Source of the DNA: Nocardioides sp.
GTDB lineage: Bacteria > Actinomycetota > Actinomycetes > Propionibacteriales > Nocardioidaceae
DNA length: 19,779 bases
Assembly (NCBI GenBank): GCA_021166815.1
Contig: JAJPEO010000153.1
Span: 1-19,779, forward strand
Direction: 5' to 3'
The translations under genes were made by a program, and so were the position numbers. The number at the start of each line of letters is the position of its first letter. Within the stretch, counting starts at the first letter, position 1. Below the pieces are notes generated by a model. The model saw only the letters and a program-made list of their open reading frames with translations. It ran no database searches and was not told the origin of the DNA. Of this stretch, positions 6,846-13,734 are shown one piece after another.

Positions 6846-8018
6846 TCAGCCGTGGATCCGGCCTCGCACGCTGGCCAGGCGGCGTCCCGAGCCGTCCCAC
6901 TGCAGGGCGATGATCTCGGCCGCGATCGAGACGGCCGTCTCCTCGGGCGTGCGGGCGCCCAGGTCCAGGCCGATCGGGCTGGAGAGGCGGGCGATCTCGT
7001 CGTCGGTCAGCCCGGCCTCCCGCAGTCGCGCGAGCCGGTCGTCGTGGGTCTTGCGACTGCCCATCGCGCCGACGTAGCCGACCTCCGGCAGGCGCAGCGC
7101 CACCTCGAGCAGCGGGACGTCGAACTTGGGGTCGTGGGTCAGCACGGCGATCACCGTGCGGGCGTCGACGCGACCGGCGTCCGCCTCCGCGCGGAGGTAC
7201 TTGTGCGGCCACGAGACCACGACCTCGTCGGCGTGCGGGAAGCGGGTGCGGGTGGCGAAGACGGGGCGCGCGTCGCACACCGTGACCTGGTAGCCGAGGA
7301 ACGTCCCCATCTCCGCGACCGCGGCCGCGAAGTCGATGGCACCGAAGACGAGCATCCGCGGCTTGGGGGCGAAGGCCCACACGAACACGCGCATCCCCTC
7401 GCCGCGCCGCTCGCCGTCGGGGCCGTACGTCAGCGTCGCGTGGTGGCCCGCGGCCAGCAGCCCCAGCGCGTCGTCGTGCACCGCGTCGTCGGCGCGCTGC
7501 GAGCCGAGCGTGCCGTGGATGCCGGGGCGTTCGGGCTGGTCGGCGTCGGCCGTCTCCTCGCGGACGTGGGGGACCACGCCCCGGGGACGTACGACCATCC
7601 GACGCCCCACCCGCGCGGGGTCGGGGTGCTCGACCACCGTCGCCACTGCCACGGGGCGCCCGGCGTCGATGTCGGCCGCGATCTCGCCCAGCTCGGGGAA
7701 CGTCTCGCGGGAGACCTTCTCGACGTAGACGTCGAGGATGCCGCCGCAGGTGAGCCCCACCGCGAAGGCGTCGTCGTCGGAGATGCCGTAGCGCTGCAGG
7801 ACCGGGCGGCCGTCCGCGACCACCTCCTGGCCGAGCTCGTAGACCGCGCCCTCGACGCACCCGCCGGAGACGGAGCCGACTGCGGTGCCGTCGGGGCCGA
7901 CCAGCATCGAGGCGCCCGGTGGCCGCGGCGCCGACTGGAAGGTCGCGACGACCGTGCCGACGCCGACCTCCTCGCCGGCCTCCCACCACGGCAGCAGCTC
8001 AGGCAGCACCTCACGCAC
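6846..8018 (-). CDS. XdhC/CoxF-family molybdenum-cofactor maturation protein
   Basis: 390 residues. The N-terminal XdhC_CoxI domain shows GSVSGGCVEGA (48-58) and GLTCGG (88-93), the cysteine motifs of this family. The C-terminal Rossmann domain has RMLVFGAIDFAAAVAE (221-236), YVGAMGSRKTHDDR (315-328) and PIGLDLGARTPEETA (348-362). XdhC proteins bind the cofactor, assist its sulfuration and insert it into xanthine-dehydrogenase-type enzymes; in cox clusters the role is filled by CoxF/CoxI. The gene begins with GTG at 8018, overlapping the coxE stop by 8 bases, so it is translationally coupled. It carries the C-terminal domain as a fusion, whereas in some clusters the two halves are separate genes. 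It most likely serves the CoxL made from the next operon. Confidence 0.9.
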   Translation of the reverse strand: MREVLPELLPWWEAGEEVGVGTVVATFQSAPRPPGASMLVGPDGTAVGSVSGGCVEGAVYELGQEVVADGRPVLQRYGISDDDAFAVGLTCGGILDVYVEKVSRETFPELGEIAADIDAGRPVAVATVVEHPDPARVGRRMVVRPRGVVPHVREETADADQPERPGIHGTLGSQRADDAVHDDALGLLAAGHHATLTYGPDGERRGEGMRVFVWAFAPKPRMLVFGAIDFAAAVAEMGTFLGYQVTVCDARPVFATRTRFPHADEVVVSWPHKYLRAEADAGRVDARTVIAVLTHDPKFDVPLLEVALRLPEVGYVGAMGSRKTHDDRLARLREAGLTDDEIARLSSPIGLDLGARTPEETAVSIAAEIIALQWDGSGRRLASVRGRIHG

Positions 8019-9156
8019 GCGCGATCACCTCCGTGAGCTCGGCGAAGCTCGCCAGGGAGTGCCCGGCGACGAAGTCGTGGCAGAACGGCAGCACCGCCAC
8101 CACGCCTCGCTGGACCGGCTCGTAGCCCGGCTTGCCGCGGTGGGGGTTCACCCAGACGACGCGGTGGGCCAGGCGCCGCAGCCGCTGCACCTGCTCGCGC
8201 AGCAGGTCGGGGTCCCCGCGCTCCCAGCCGTCGCTGAAGACGACCACCACGGCGCCGCGGCACATCCCGCGCTGGCCCCAGCGGTCGAGGAACGCCTTGA
8301 GGGACTCACCCAGCCGCGTGCCACCCGACCAGTCCGGGATCGTCTCGCCCGCGGCGACGATCGCCCGCTCGGCGTCGGCCACCCCCAGGGCGCGGGTCAC
8401 GTGGGTCAGCCGGGTGCCGATGGTGAAGGTCTCGACGGTGGCCCCGGCGTGCCGGCCGGTGCTGGTGTAGCGGTGGGCCAGGCGCAGGAGGGCGTCGGCG
8501 TAGGCCGACATCGAGCCGCTGACGTCGATGAGCAGGACCACCTTGCGGGGGCGCCGACGCGGGCGGCGCCGCACGATCCGGGCCGGTTCGCCCAGGTGGC
8601 GCAGCGAGCGGCGCAGCGTCCGTGATGCGTCGACGTCGCCGCGGTGCCAGGCCTGCTGGCGGGCACTGCGCCGCACCGGGGGACGAAGGGAGAGGGTGGC
8701 GAACATGGCGGCCAGCCGGGACCGTTCCCACGCGTCCAGCGTGGCGACGTCGCGGTGGCGGAGGACCTCGAGGGCCGACGCCCTCGCCCGGACAACCTCG
8801 TCGGACTCCTCGCCCTCGACGTCCTCGCCGTCCTCCCGGTCGGCCAGGCCGAGGGACGCCGGCTGCGGGTCGCGCACGGACGTCCGCAGGCGGGGCAGCC
8901 CGTCTCGTCCGTCGAAGTACGCCTCGAAGACCTGGTCGAACCGGGCGAGGTCGTCGGGAGACGCGCACAGGGTCGCGCGCCCCGCCCAGCGGGTCGCTCC
9001 CCGGGCGTCGGCGCCCACGAGCGCCACCGCCGCGAGGAAGCCACGCGTACGGTCCTGGGTCACGGGCACCCCGGACGCACGCAGAGCCCGGGCGAAGCCG
9101 AGGAGCACCTCGTCGGCCCCGCGGACCCACGCTGTCCCCGCCGTCCCCGTCGTCAT
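8011..9156 (-). CDS. coxE: CoxE-like VWA-domain protein
   Basis: 381 residues. The N-terminal ~100 residues are the CoxE leader (VLLGFARALRASGVPV), then an acidic stretch (108-120, DGEDVEGEESDE) and an Arg-rich segment (196-205). A C-terminal VWA domain follows, with an intact MIDAS: DVSGS (211-215), T280 in WSGGTRLG, and D309 in VVFSDGWERGD. CoxE acts with the AAA+ protein CoxD in assembling the metal site of CODH-type enzymes; in form I enzymes this concerns Cu and S. Here the CoxL loop lacks the Cu-ligating Cys, so its job may be cofactor sulfuration or another remodelling step (inference). The ATG at 9156 overlaps the coxD-like stop in ATGA. The open frame upstream of 9156 lies over the moxR gene and is not coding. 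Confidence 0.92.
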   Translation of the reverse strand: MTTGTAGTAWVRGADEVLLGFARALRASGVPVTQDRTRGFLAAVALVGADARGATRWAGRATLCASPDDLARFDQVFEAYFDGRDGLPRLRTSVRDPQPASLGLADREDGEDVEGEESDEVVRARASALEVLRHRDVATLDAWERSRLAAMFATLSLRPPVRRSARQQAWHRGDVDASRTLRRSLRHLGEPARIVRRRPRRRPRKVVLLIDVSGSMSAYADALLRLAHRYTSTGRHAGATVETFTIGTRLTHVTRALGVADAERAIVAAGETIPDWSGGTRLGESLKAFLDRWGQRGMCRGAVVVVFSDGWERGDPDLLREQVQRLRRLAHRVVWVNPHRGKPGYEPVQRGVVAVLPFCHDFVAGHSLASFAELTEVIARA

Positions 9157-10049
9157 CGCGCGAGCACCCGGTCCAGGGCCGCCATCACCTTGTCGGAGTC
9201 CTCGCGGTACTTCACCAGCGCCCCCAGCGTGGTGGCGGCCGACGCGAGGTCGAGCTCGGTGGTGCCCAGCCAGGTCAGGGCCCTGGCCCAGTCGAGGGTC
9301 TCGGCGACGCCCGGCGGCTTGAGCAGTCCCTCGTCCAGCCGCAGCTGCTGCACGAGGGTCACCACCTGCCGGGCCAGCGCGGCGGAGACCTCCGGGGCAC
9401 GGCAGCGGACGATCTCGACCTCGCGCTCCAGGCCGGGGTGGTCGATCCAGTGGTAGAGGCACCGCCTCTTCAGGGCGTCGTGCAGCTCGCGGGTGCGGTT
9501 GGAGGTGAGCACGACCAGCGGGGGCGTGGCAGCCGTCACCGTGCCGAGCTCGGGGATCGTCACCTGATAGGTCGAGAGGACCTCGAGCAGGAAGGCCTCG
9601 AACTCGTCGTCGGCCCGGTCGACCTCGTCGACCAGCAGCACGGCCGGGCTCGACTGCAGCGCGGCCAGGACGGGACGCGCGAGCAGGAAGCGCTCGTCGT
9701 ACAGGCTCTTCTCGGCCTCCTCGACGCTCGCCGTGCCGTCGTGGGCGCCCACGGCTTCGAGGGCCCGCAGGTGCAGGATCTGGCGCGGGAAGTCCCAGTC
9801 GTAGAGCGCCTGCGTGGCGTCGATGCCCTCGTAGCACTGCAGCCGGACCAGGGGCTGGCCCAGCGCCGCGGCGAGCGCCTCGGCCAGGGACGTCTTGCCG
9901 GTGCCGGGCTCGCCCTCCAGCAGCAGCGGGCGCTGCATCCGCAGCGCCAGCCACGCCACCGTGGCCAGCGAGTCGTCGGCGAGGTAGCCGGTCGTGCCGA
10001 GCAGGCGCGCGACCTCAGCGGGGGACTCGGGCAGGCCGGGGCTCGACAT
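9153..10049 (-). CDS. coxD: MoxR/CoxD-family AAA+ ATPase
   Basis: 298 residues. Walker A is GEPGTGKT (46-53), Walker B is LLVDEVDRAD (138-147), and sensor 1 lies in VVLTSNRTRELHDALKRRC, with an arginine pair placed as for MoxR proteins. A YEGIDATQALYDWDF segment after Walker A is typical of the CoxD branch. These ATPases work as chaperones with VWA partners, here CoxE, which overlaps it by 4 bases. Upstream there is no good ribosome site. A TAGCCT hexamer ends 6 bases before the ATG (10061-10056), so an internal leaderless promoter is possible, although read-through from mocA (39-base gap) is also likely. Confidence 0.93.
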   Translation of the reverse strand: MSSPGLPESPAEVARLLGTTGYLADDSLATVAWLALRMQRPLLLEGEPGTGKTSLAEALAAALGQPLVRLQCYEGIDATQALYDWDFPRQILHLRALEAVGAHDGTASVEEAEKSLYDERFLLARPVLAALQSSPAVLLVDEVDRADDEFEAFLLEVLSTYQVTIPELGTVTAATPPLVVLTSNRTRELHDALKRRCLYHWIDHPGLEREVEIVRCRAPEVSAALARQVVTLVQQLRLDEGLLKPPGVAETLDWARALTWLGTTELDLASAATTLGALVKYREDSDKVMAALDRVLAR

Positions 10050-10055
10050 GGCCCA

Positions 10056-10061
10056 AGGCTA
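10056..10061 (-). promoter_or_regulatory. Candidate -10 for a leaderless coxD transcript
   Basis: Minus-strand TAGCCT fits TANNNT and is followed by six bases and the coxD ATG at 10049. An adjacent palindrome CGGCCA-CGT-TGGCCG (10066-10080) could be an operator or a weak hairpin between mocA and coxD. A single hexamer in GC-rich DNA is weak evidence by itself. Confidence 0.4.
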
Positions 10062-10088
10062 CGACCGGCCACGTTGGCCGATCGTTGG

Positions 10089-10649
10089 TCAGACGCGGTC
10101 GCGGTCCTCGCCGGTGGCCAGGTCGCCGCACTCGACGAGGCGTACGGACTCCCCGGCCGCGGCGAGGTAGTCGCGCGCCCCCCGGTCGCCGACCGCGCTC
10201 GCAGCGACGCCGTCCCAGTGCGCCCGACCGAGGACGGCGGGGTGGCCGGGGCGGCCGTCGTACGTCGCCCGGGCGAGGGTGTCGGCTGCCACGGGGGCGA
10301 CCGCAGCGAGCACCCGGGCCACGACGGCGCCGTCGACGTCGGGGAGGTCGACGAGGGAGACCAGCACGGCGTCGTGCGCCGATCCCACCAGCGCGGCGAG
10401 GCCGGCGGCCAGCGAGGCGCCCAGGCCCGCCTCCCAGTCCCGGGCCACGACGACGTCCACCGACGGGGGCAGCAGCCGGGCGACCTCGGGCGCGGCCGCG
10501 CCGATCACCACCGTGACGCCGTCGCACGGCCGGAGGGCGTGGAGCGAGCGCAGGAGCCACGACGTGCCGTCCTCGTCGCGGGCCAGCGCCTTGGGACCGC
10601 CGCGCCGTCGTCCGGCGCCGGCGGCGAGCAGCAGGCCGTGGATGGTCAT
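10089..10649 (-). CDS. MocA-like molybdenum cofactor nucleotidyltransferase
   Basis: 186 residues of the MobA/MocA nucleotidyltransferase fold. The nucleotide-binding signature LAAGAGRRRGGPKAL (8-22) is at the N-terminus. VSLVDLPDVD (98-106) carries the metal-binding acidic motif, and GRPGHPAVLGRAHW (132-145) and DRGARDYL match the MocA branch that adds cytidine to molybdopterin. CODH-type enzymes need the cytosine dinucleotide form, so the neighbourhood fits well. CTP specificity is inferred from context and family branch rather than from a single residue. It starts with ATG 10 bases after the VOC gene stop and is followed by coxD after 39 bases, so it belongs to the maturation operon. Confidence 0.88.
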   Translation of the reverse strand: MTIHGLLLAAGAGRRRGGPKALARDEDGTSWLLRSLHALRPCDGVTVVIGAAAPEVARLLPPSVDVVVARDWEAGLGASLAAGLAALVGSAHDAVLVSLVDLPDVDGAVVARVLAAVAPVAADTLARATYDGRPGHPAVLGRAHWDGVAASAVGDRGARDYLAAAGESVRLVECGDLATGEDRDRV

Positions 10650-10659
10650 GAGCGCGTCG

Positions 10660-11094
10660 TCAGTCGAGGCAGAACTCGTTGCCCTCGACGTCCTGCATCA
10701 CCAGGCACGACTCGTTGACGCCGTCGGCGCGCAGCAGGTGCACTGTCTTGGCCCCGTGCTGCTCCAGGCGCGCCGCCTCGGCCTCGAGCGCGGCCACCCG
10801 CTCCTCGCCCACCAGGCCCGTCCCCACCCGGACGTCGAGGTGCACCCGGTTCTTGACCGTCTTGCCCTCGGGCACGCGCTGGAAGAACAGGCGGGGGCCG
10901 ACGCCCTCCGGGTCGACGCACGCGTAGGCCGAGCCCTGGTGCTCCTCGGGCAGGGACTGGTCGAAGGCGGCCCAGGAGTCGAACCCGGGCGGGGGCGGTG
11001 GGACGACGTAGCCCAGCGCCTCGCACCAGAAGAGCGCCACCCGCTCGGGATCCGCGCAGTCGAACGTGACCTGGACCTGCCGCACCGGAGTCAT
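10660..11094 (-). CDS. VOC-superfamily (glyoxalase-like) protein
   Basis: 144 residues of the glyoxalase/VOC fold, of the Glyoxalase_6 kind: VQVTFDCADPERVALFWCEALGY at the start, PRLFFQRVPEGKTVKNRVHLDV in the middle, LVMQDVEGNEFCLD at the end. Function cannot be told from sequence; such proteins may be isomerases, dioxygenases or ligand-binding proteins. GTG at 11097 and ATG at 11094 are adjacent. I prefer the ATG because TACAGT (11106-11101) ends exactly six bases before it and no Shine-Dalgarno is present, which is leaderless geometry. It heads the run of maturation genes, 10 bases ahead of the mocA-like gene, so it may be co-expressed with them without sharing their task. Confidence 0.85.
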   Translation of the reverse strand: MTPVRQVQVTFDCADPERVALFWCEALGYVVPPPPPGFDSWAAFDQSLPEEHQGSAYACVDPEGVGPRLFFQRVPEGKTVKNRVHLDVRVGTGLVGEERVAALEAEAARLEQHGAKTVHLLRADGVNESCLVMQDVEGNEFCLD

Positions 11095-11100
11095 CACGTC

Positions 11101-11134
11101 ACTGTACGCACGCGCACAGGCCTGGGACTACGGT
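11101..11134. promoter_or_regulatory. Divergent leaderless promoter pair
   Basis: Two TANNNT hexamers face away from each other. TACAGT on the minus strand (11106-11101) is six bases from the VOC ATG at 11094. TACGGT on the plus strand (11129-11134) is seven bases from the coiled-coil gene ATG at 11142. Only 47 bases separate the two start codons, so the promoters must overlap and could be co-regulated. No clear -35 or operator was found. Confidence 0.6.
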
Positions 11135-11141
11135 GAGGCCC

Positions 11142-12092
11142 ATGACCACGCCGGCCCTCCAGGCACTGTCGGACCTGTCGCGCGACCGCTCCGCCCGCGA
11201 CGGGTTGGAGACCCAGCTGGCCCAGGCCAGGCAGCGGCTGGACGAGGCGACGCGGCGGGCCGAGCAGGCCGTGGCGAAGCTCGCCACGGAGCTGCAGGAC
11301 GTCGCCCGGCTGGAGTCGATGTCGATGACGCGCATCCTGTCCGCGCTGCGCGGGGAGCGCGACGTCGACCTCAACCGTGAGCGGGCCGAGGCCGACGCGG
11401 CCGGCTACGCCGCGGCCGAGGCGGAGGCCCGCCGCGAGGCGGCCCAGCGAGACGTCACCTCCCTGATCGCCCGCATCAACGCCTACGGCGACCTCGAGGC
11501 CCGCCGCCAGCAGGTCCTGGCCGAGCGCGAGCGGGAGCTGGCCGCCGACCCGGCGAGCGCGGAGGCGGCGGCCAGGCTCGCCGAGCTGGCGACCCTGATC
11601 GGCGCGGGACAGGCCGAGCTCGTGCAGCTCGACGAGGCGGCCGAGGCAGCAGGCGTCGCCCGCCAGGCCCTGTCCGCGGCCGACAGCGTCCTCGGCAACG
11701 CCGGCGCCTGGTCGACGTACGACACGTTCTTCGGTGGCGGGATGATCAGCGACATGGCGAAGTACCACCGCCTGGACCAGGCCGCCCAGCTGATCCGCGA
11801 GTCCGACCAAGCGCTCGCGCACCTGGCCACCGAGCTCGCCGACGTCGGCGTGGGCGGTGTCGGCGGGATCCGTGTGGACGAGATGACCCGCTTCTTCGAC
11901 GTCTGGTTCGACAACATCTTCAGTGACTTCGCCGTGCGCCAGCGCATCCGCGAGGCCGCGGGCAAGGTCGACACCGCGCTGCGTGGCGTGCTCGAGGTGA
12001 GCGGCCACCTCGAGGCCCGCCGGGCCGAGGTCCGCGCGACGCTGACGGAGCTGGCCGCCGAGCGCGAGGGGCTGCTGGCCGCGCCGCGGTAG
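11142..12092 (+). CDS. Coiled-coil protein of unknown function
   Basis: 316 residues, not assigned to a family with confidence. The N-terminal two thirds is rich in Ala/Glu/Arg heptads (about 20-60, 75-160 and 160-185), consistent with long coiled coils. A conserved-looking globular insert follows around 190-215 (GNAGAWSTYDTFFGGGMISDM, KYHRLDQAAQLI), then FFDVWFDNIFSDFAVRQRI near 250-270, then another helix. There is no signal peptide and no membrane segment, so it is cytosolic. The ATG at 11142 has TACGGT seven bases upstream (leaderless); an alternative GTG at 11133 would sit inside that hexamer. Its stop TAG doubles as the start of the next gene's predicted -10. Aromatic and Gly motifs within the coils suggest a folded hinge or partner site. 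A structural or scaffolding role is a guess. Confidence 0.85.
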   Translation: MTTPALQALSDLSRDRSARDGLETQLAQARQRLDEATRRAEQAVAKLATELQDVARLESMSMTRILSALRGERDVDLNRERAEADAAGYAAAEAEARREAAQRDVTSLIARINAYGDLEARRQQVLAERERELAADPASAEAAARLAELATLIGAGQAELVQLDEAAEAAGVARQALSAADSVLGNAGAWSTYDTFFGGGMISDMAKYHRLDQAAQLIRESDQALAHLATELADVGVGGVGGIRVDEMTRFFDVWFDNIFSDFAVRQRIREAAGKVDTALRGVLEVSGHLEARRAEVRATLTELAAEREGLLAAPR

Positions 12093-12095
12093 CGT
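12090..12095 (+). promoter_or_regulatory. Leaderless -10 built on the upstream stop codon
   Basis: TAGCGT is followed by six bases and the DinB ATG at 12102. Its first three bases are the TAG stop of the coiled-coil gene. No Shine-Dalgarno lies before 12102. This lets the DinB gene be transcribed independently although only 9 bases separate the two genes. Confidence 0.5.
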
Positions 12096-12101
12096 CGCGC
12101 C

Positions 12102-12626
12102 ATGACCATCGAGCGGTCGAGGCCGCGGCCGAGCAACGACGAGGTGTCGATGCTGCGCGACTTCCTCGACTACTTCCGCGCCACCATCCGCCTCCTGGCC
12201 AGCGGGCTCACCGAGGAGCAGCTGCGCCGGACGCTGCCGCCCAGCACCATCACCCTCGGCGGCATGCTCAAGCACCTGGCCTACGTCGAGGACTGGTGGT
12301 TCGCCCACAACCTCGCCGGCCGTGACGCGGGCGAGCCGTGGGCGAGCGTCGACTGGGACGCCGACGCCGACTGGGACTGGCACAGCGCGGTCGACGACAC
12401 CCACGCCGAGCTCGACGCCCTGCTGGTCGCGGCCATCGCCGAGTCCGACCGCTGCCTCGACGAGGCGCTGGCGCGGGGCGACCTCGACCAGCTCGCGGCA
12501 CGGCACGCCCACGGCAGGCCGGTGAGCCTGCGCTGGATCCTCGTCCACATGGTCGAGGAGTACGCCCGCCACGCCGGCCACGCCGACCTGGTCCGCGAGT
12601 CGCTCGACGGGGCCACCAACGTCTAG
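12102..12626 (+). CDS. DinB/DUF664-family protein
   Basis: 174 residues of the DinB-like four-helix bundle, DUF664 branch. LRDFLDYFRATIRLLASGLTEEQL opens the bundle, GGMLKHLAYVEDWWF carries H58, and RWILVHMVEEYARHAGHADLVRE carries H149, H157 and H160. The first His and two from the last motif normally bind a divalent metal. Members include mycothiol- or bacillithiol-dependent S-transferases and many uncharacterised enzymes; in actinobacteria mycothiol would be the natural cofactor (inference). It ends in a TAG that interlocks with the stop of the convergent VOC gene. Confidence 0.88.
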   Translation: MTIERSRPRPSNDEVSMLRDFLDYFRATIRLLASGLTEEQLRRTLPPSTITLGGMLKHLAYVEDWWFAHNLAGRDAGEPWASVDWDADADWDWHSAVDDTHAELDALLVAAIAESDRCLDEALARGDLDQLAARHAHGRPVSLRWILVHMVEEYARHAGHADLVRESLDGATNV

Positions 12627-13006
12627 TCGACGACCTGGTGGACGCAGAGGACGTTGCCGTCGGGGTCCTTGAACCACGCCGCCCGCTCGGTGCCGAACTC
12701 GCAGACGTGGTCCACGGTCGTCAGGCCGGGCAGGTCGTAGTCCTCGAACACGACACCGCGTCCCTCCAGCTCGGCGACCTCGGCGGTCAGGTCGTCGACC
12801 TCGAAGCTCACGGCGGTGCTCTCGGAGCGGGTGCCGTCGGGGCGGGGGAGCAGGAAGAGGGTGGCGCCGGCGAGGGCGAACATGGCGCTGCCCTCGTCGT
12901 TGGTGCCGGTGTAGTCGAGTCCGAGCGACTCGGTGTAGAACTTCTGGGCACGGTCGACGTCGGTGACCGGGAGCATCATCGCGACCGGGCGGTGTGCGAG
13001 CGACAT
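12623..13006 (-). CDS. VOC-superfamily (glyoxalase/bleomycin-resistance-like) protein
   Basis: 127 residues, single VOC domain: VAMMLPVTDVDRAQKFYTESLG at the start, SAMFALAGATLFLLPRPDG in the middle, AAWFKDPDGNVLCVHQV at the end. The ATG at 13006 is chosen because AAGGAGG lies five bases upstream; the frame is open for 17 more codons but has no ribosome site there. The activity is unknown. E/H metal-site positions are not clear enough to predict catalysis. Its stop and that of the DinB gene share CTAG (12623-12626), and it is divergent from the GNAT gene with 86 bases between starts. The name should not be read as a resistance function. Confidence 0.88.
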   Translation of the reverse strand: MSLAHRPVAMMLPVTDVDRAQKFYTESLGLDYTGTNDEGSAMFALAGATLFLLPRPDGTRSESTAVSFEVDDLTAEVAELEGRGVVFEDYDLPGLTTVDHVCEFGTERAAWFKDPDGNVLCVHQVVD

Positions 13007-13092
13007 GGGCGCCTCCTTGGTCCCCTCCATGGTGCGCCCGTCGTCGCGCCGCGACAATGCCGATTCCGACCGAAGACGATGGAGGTTCGCCG

Positions 13093-13581
13093 GTGATCAG
13101 ACCCGCCACCGCCGCCGACTGGCAGCAGATCTGGCCCTTCTGGCGCGACATCGTCGAGGCGGGTGAGACGTACGCCTATCCCGAGGGGGCGACGTCCGAG
13201 CAGGCCCGCGGGTGGTGGATGACCGACCCCCTGGTCGACCACGTGGTGGTGCTCGAGGAAGACGGCATCGTCCTGGGCAGCGCCAAGATGGGCCCCAACC
13301 GCCCCGGGCGGGGCGACCACGTCGGCACCGCCTCCTTCATGGTCTCCGCCGCGGCGCGCGGCCGGGGCGTCGGCCGGGCGCTGGGGGAGTACTGCGTCGA
13401 CTGGCACCGCGCGCAGGGGTTCGCCGCGATCCAGTTCAACGCCGTCGTGGAGACCAACGCCGCGGCCGTCCGCCTCTGGCAGGACCTCGGCTTCGAGATC
13501 ATCGGCACGGTGCCGCGGGCCTTCCGCTCCCGCAGCCACGGCCACGTGGGCCTGCACGTGATGCACCTGGCCCTGGGGTGA
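13093..13581 (+). CDS. GNAT-family N-acetyltransferase
   Basis: 162 residues. VIRPATAADWQQIWPFWRDIV starts the fold. The acetyl-CoA-binding motif A is seen in SFMVSAAARGRGVGRALGEYCVDWHRAQGF (Q/RxxGxG/A as RGRGVGRA), then NAVVETNAAAVRLWQDLGFEIIGTVPRAF completes motif B. Length is normal for a single-domain GNAT. The GTG start at 13093 has GGAGG seven bases upstream; the frame extends further left only across the divergent promoter region. The substrate is unknown. A 10-bp inverted repeat downstream (13645-13674) may end its transcript. Confidence 0.9.
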   Translation: MIRPATAADWQQIWPFWRDIVEAGETYAYPEGATSEQARGWWMTDPLVDHVVVLEEDGIVLGSAKMGPNRPGRGDHVGTASFMVSAAARGRGVGRALGEYCVDWHRAQGFAAIQFNAVVETNAAAVRLWQDLGFEIIGTVPRAFRSRSHGHVGLHVMHLALG

Positions 13582-13583
13582 GC

Positions 13584-13638
13584 ACGACCAGGTCGTCGCA
13601 CCTCGCGCGGGACGTGTGACGAGCCGGTCGCCCGACCG
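13584..13638. repeat. Two short palindromes between the GNAT and response-regulator genes
   Basis: ACGACC-A-GGTCGT (13584-13596) and CGGTCG-CC-CGACCG (13625-13638) are perfect palindromes sharing the GGTCG/CGACC core. They may be operators for the response regulator gene or hairpins. In DNA this GC-rich, short palindromes occur by chance, so the case rests on their clustering. Confidence 0.4.
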
Positions 13639-13644
13639 ACCACA

Positions 13645-13674
13645 TCGCCGCACGTCCCTGGTGGCGTGCGGCGA
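13645..13674. terminator. 10-bp stem hairpin upstream of the response regulator
   Basis: TCGCCGCACG (13645-13654) pairs perfectly with CGTGCGGCGA (13665-13674) around a 10-base loop. No T tract follows, as is common for actinobacterial terminators. It lies 63 bases after the GNAT stop and 60 bases before the next start, so it could terminate GNAT transcription or be a regulatory site for the response regulator. Confidence 0.5.
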
Positions 13675-13734
13675 AGCGGTCCCAAGCGCTGATTCCGCCT
13701 GTCTGGTCGGCGTTCCACCCGGAGGGATGATGGA

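Noticed and set aside
12623..13006. Bleomycin or fosfomycin resistance gene
   Set aside because: Only a generic VOC fold is visible and no resistance-specific residues could be identified.
11094..13151. Minus-strand 685-codon open frame
   Set aside because: It crosses the coiled-coil, DinB and VOC genes in the wrong frame, with no domain and no start context.
13582..13734. tRNA, small RNA or riboswitch in the gap before the regulator
   Set aside because: There is no tRNA-like cloverleaf, CCA end or known riboswitch core; only short palindromes.
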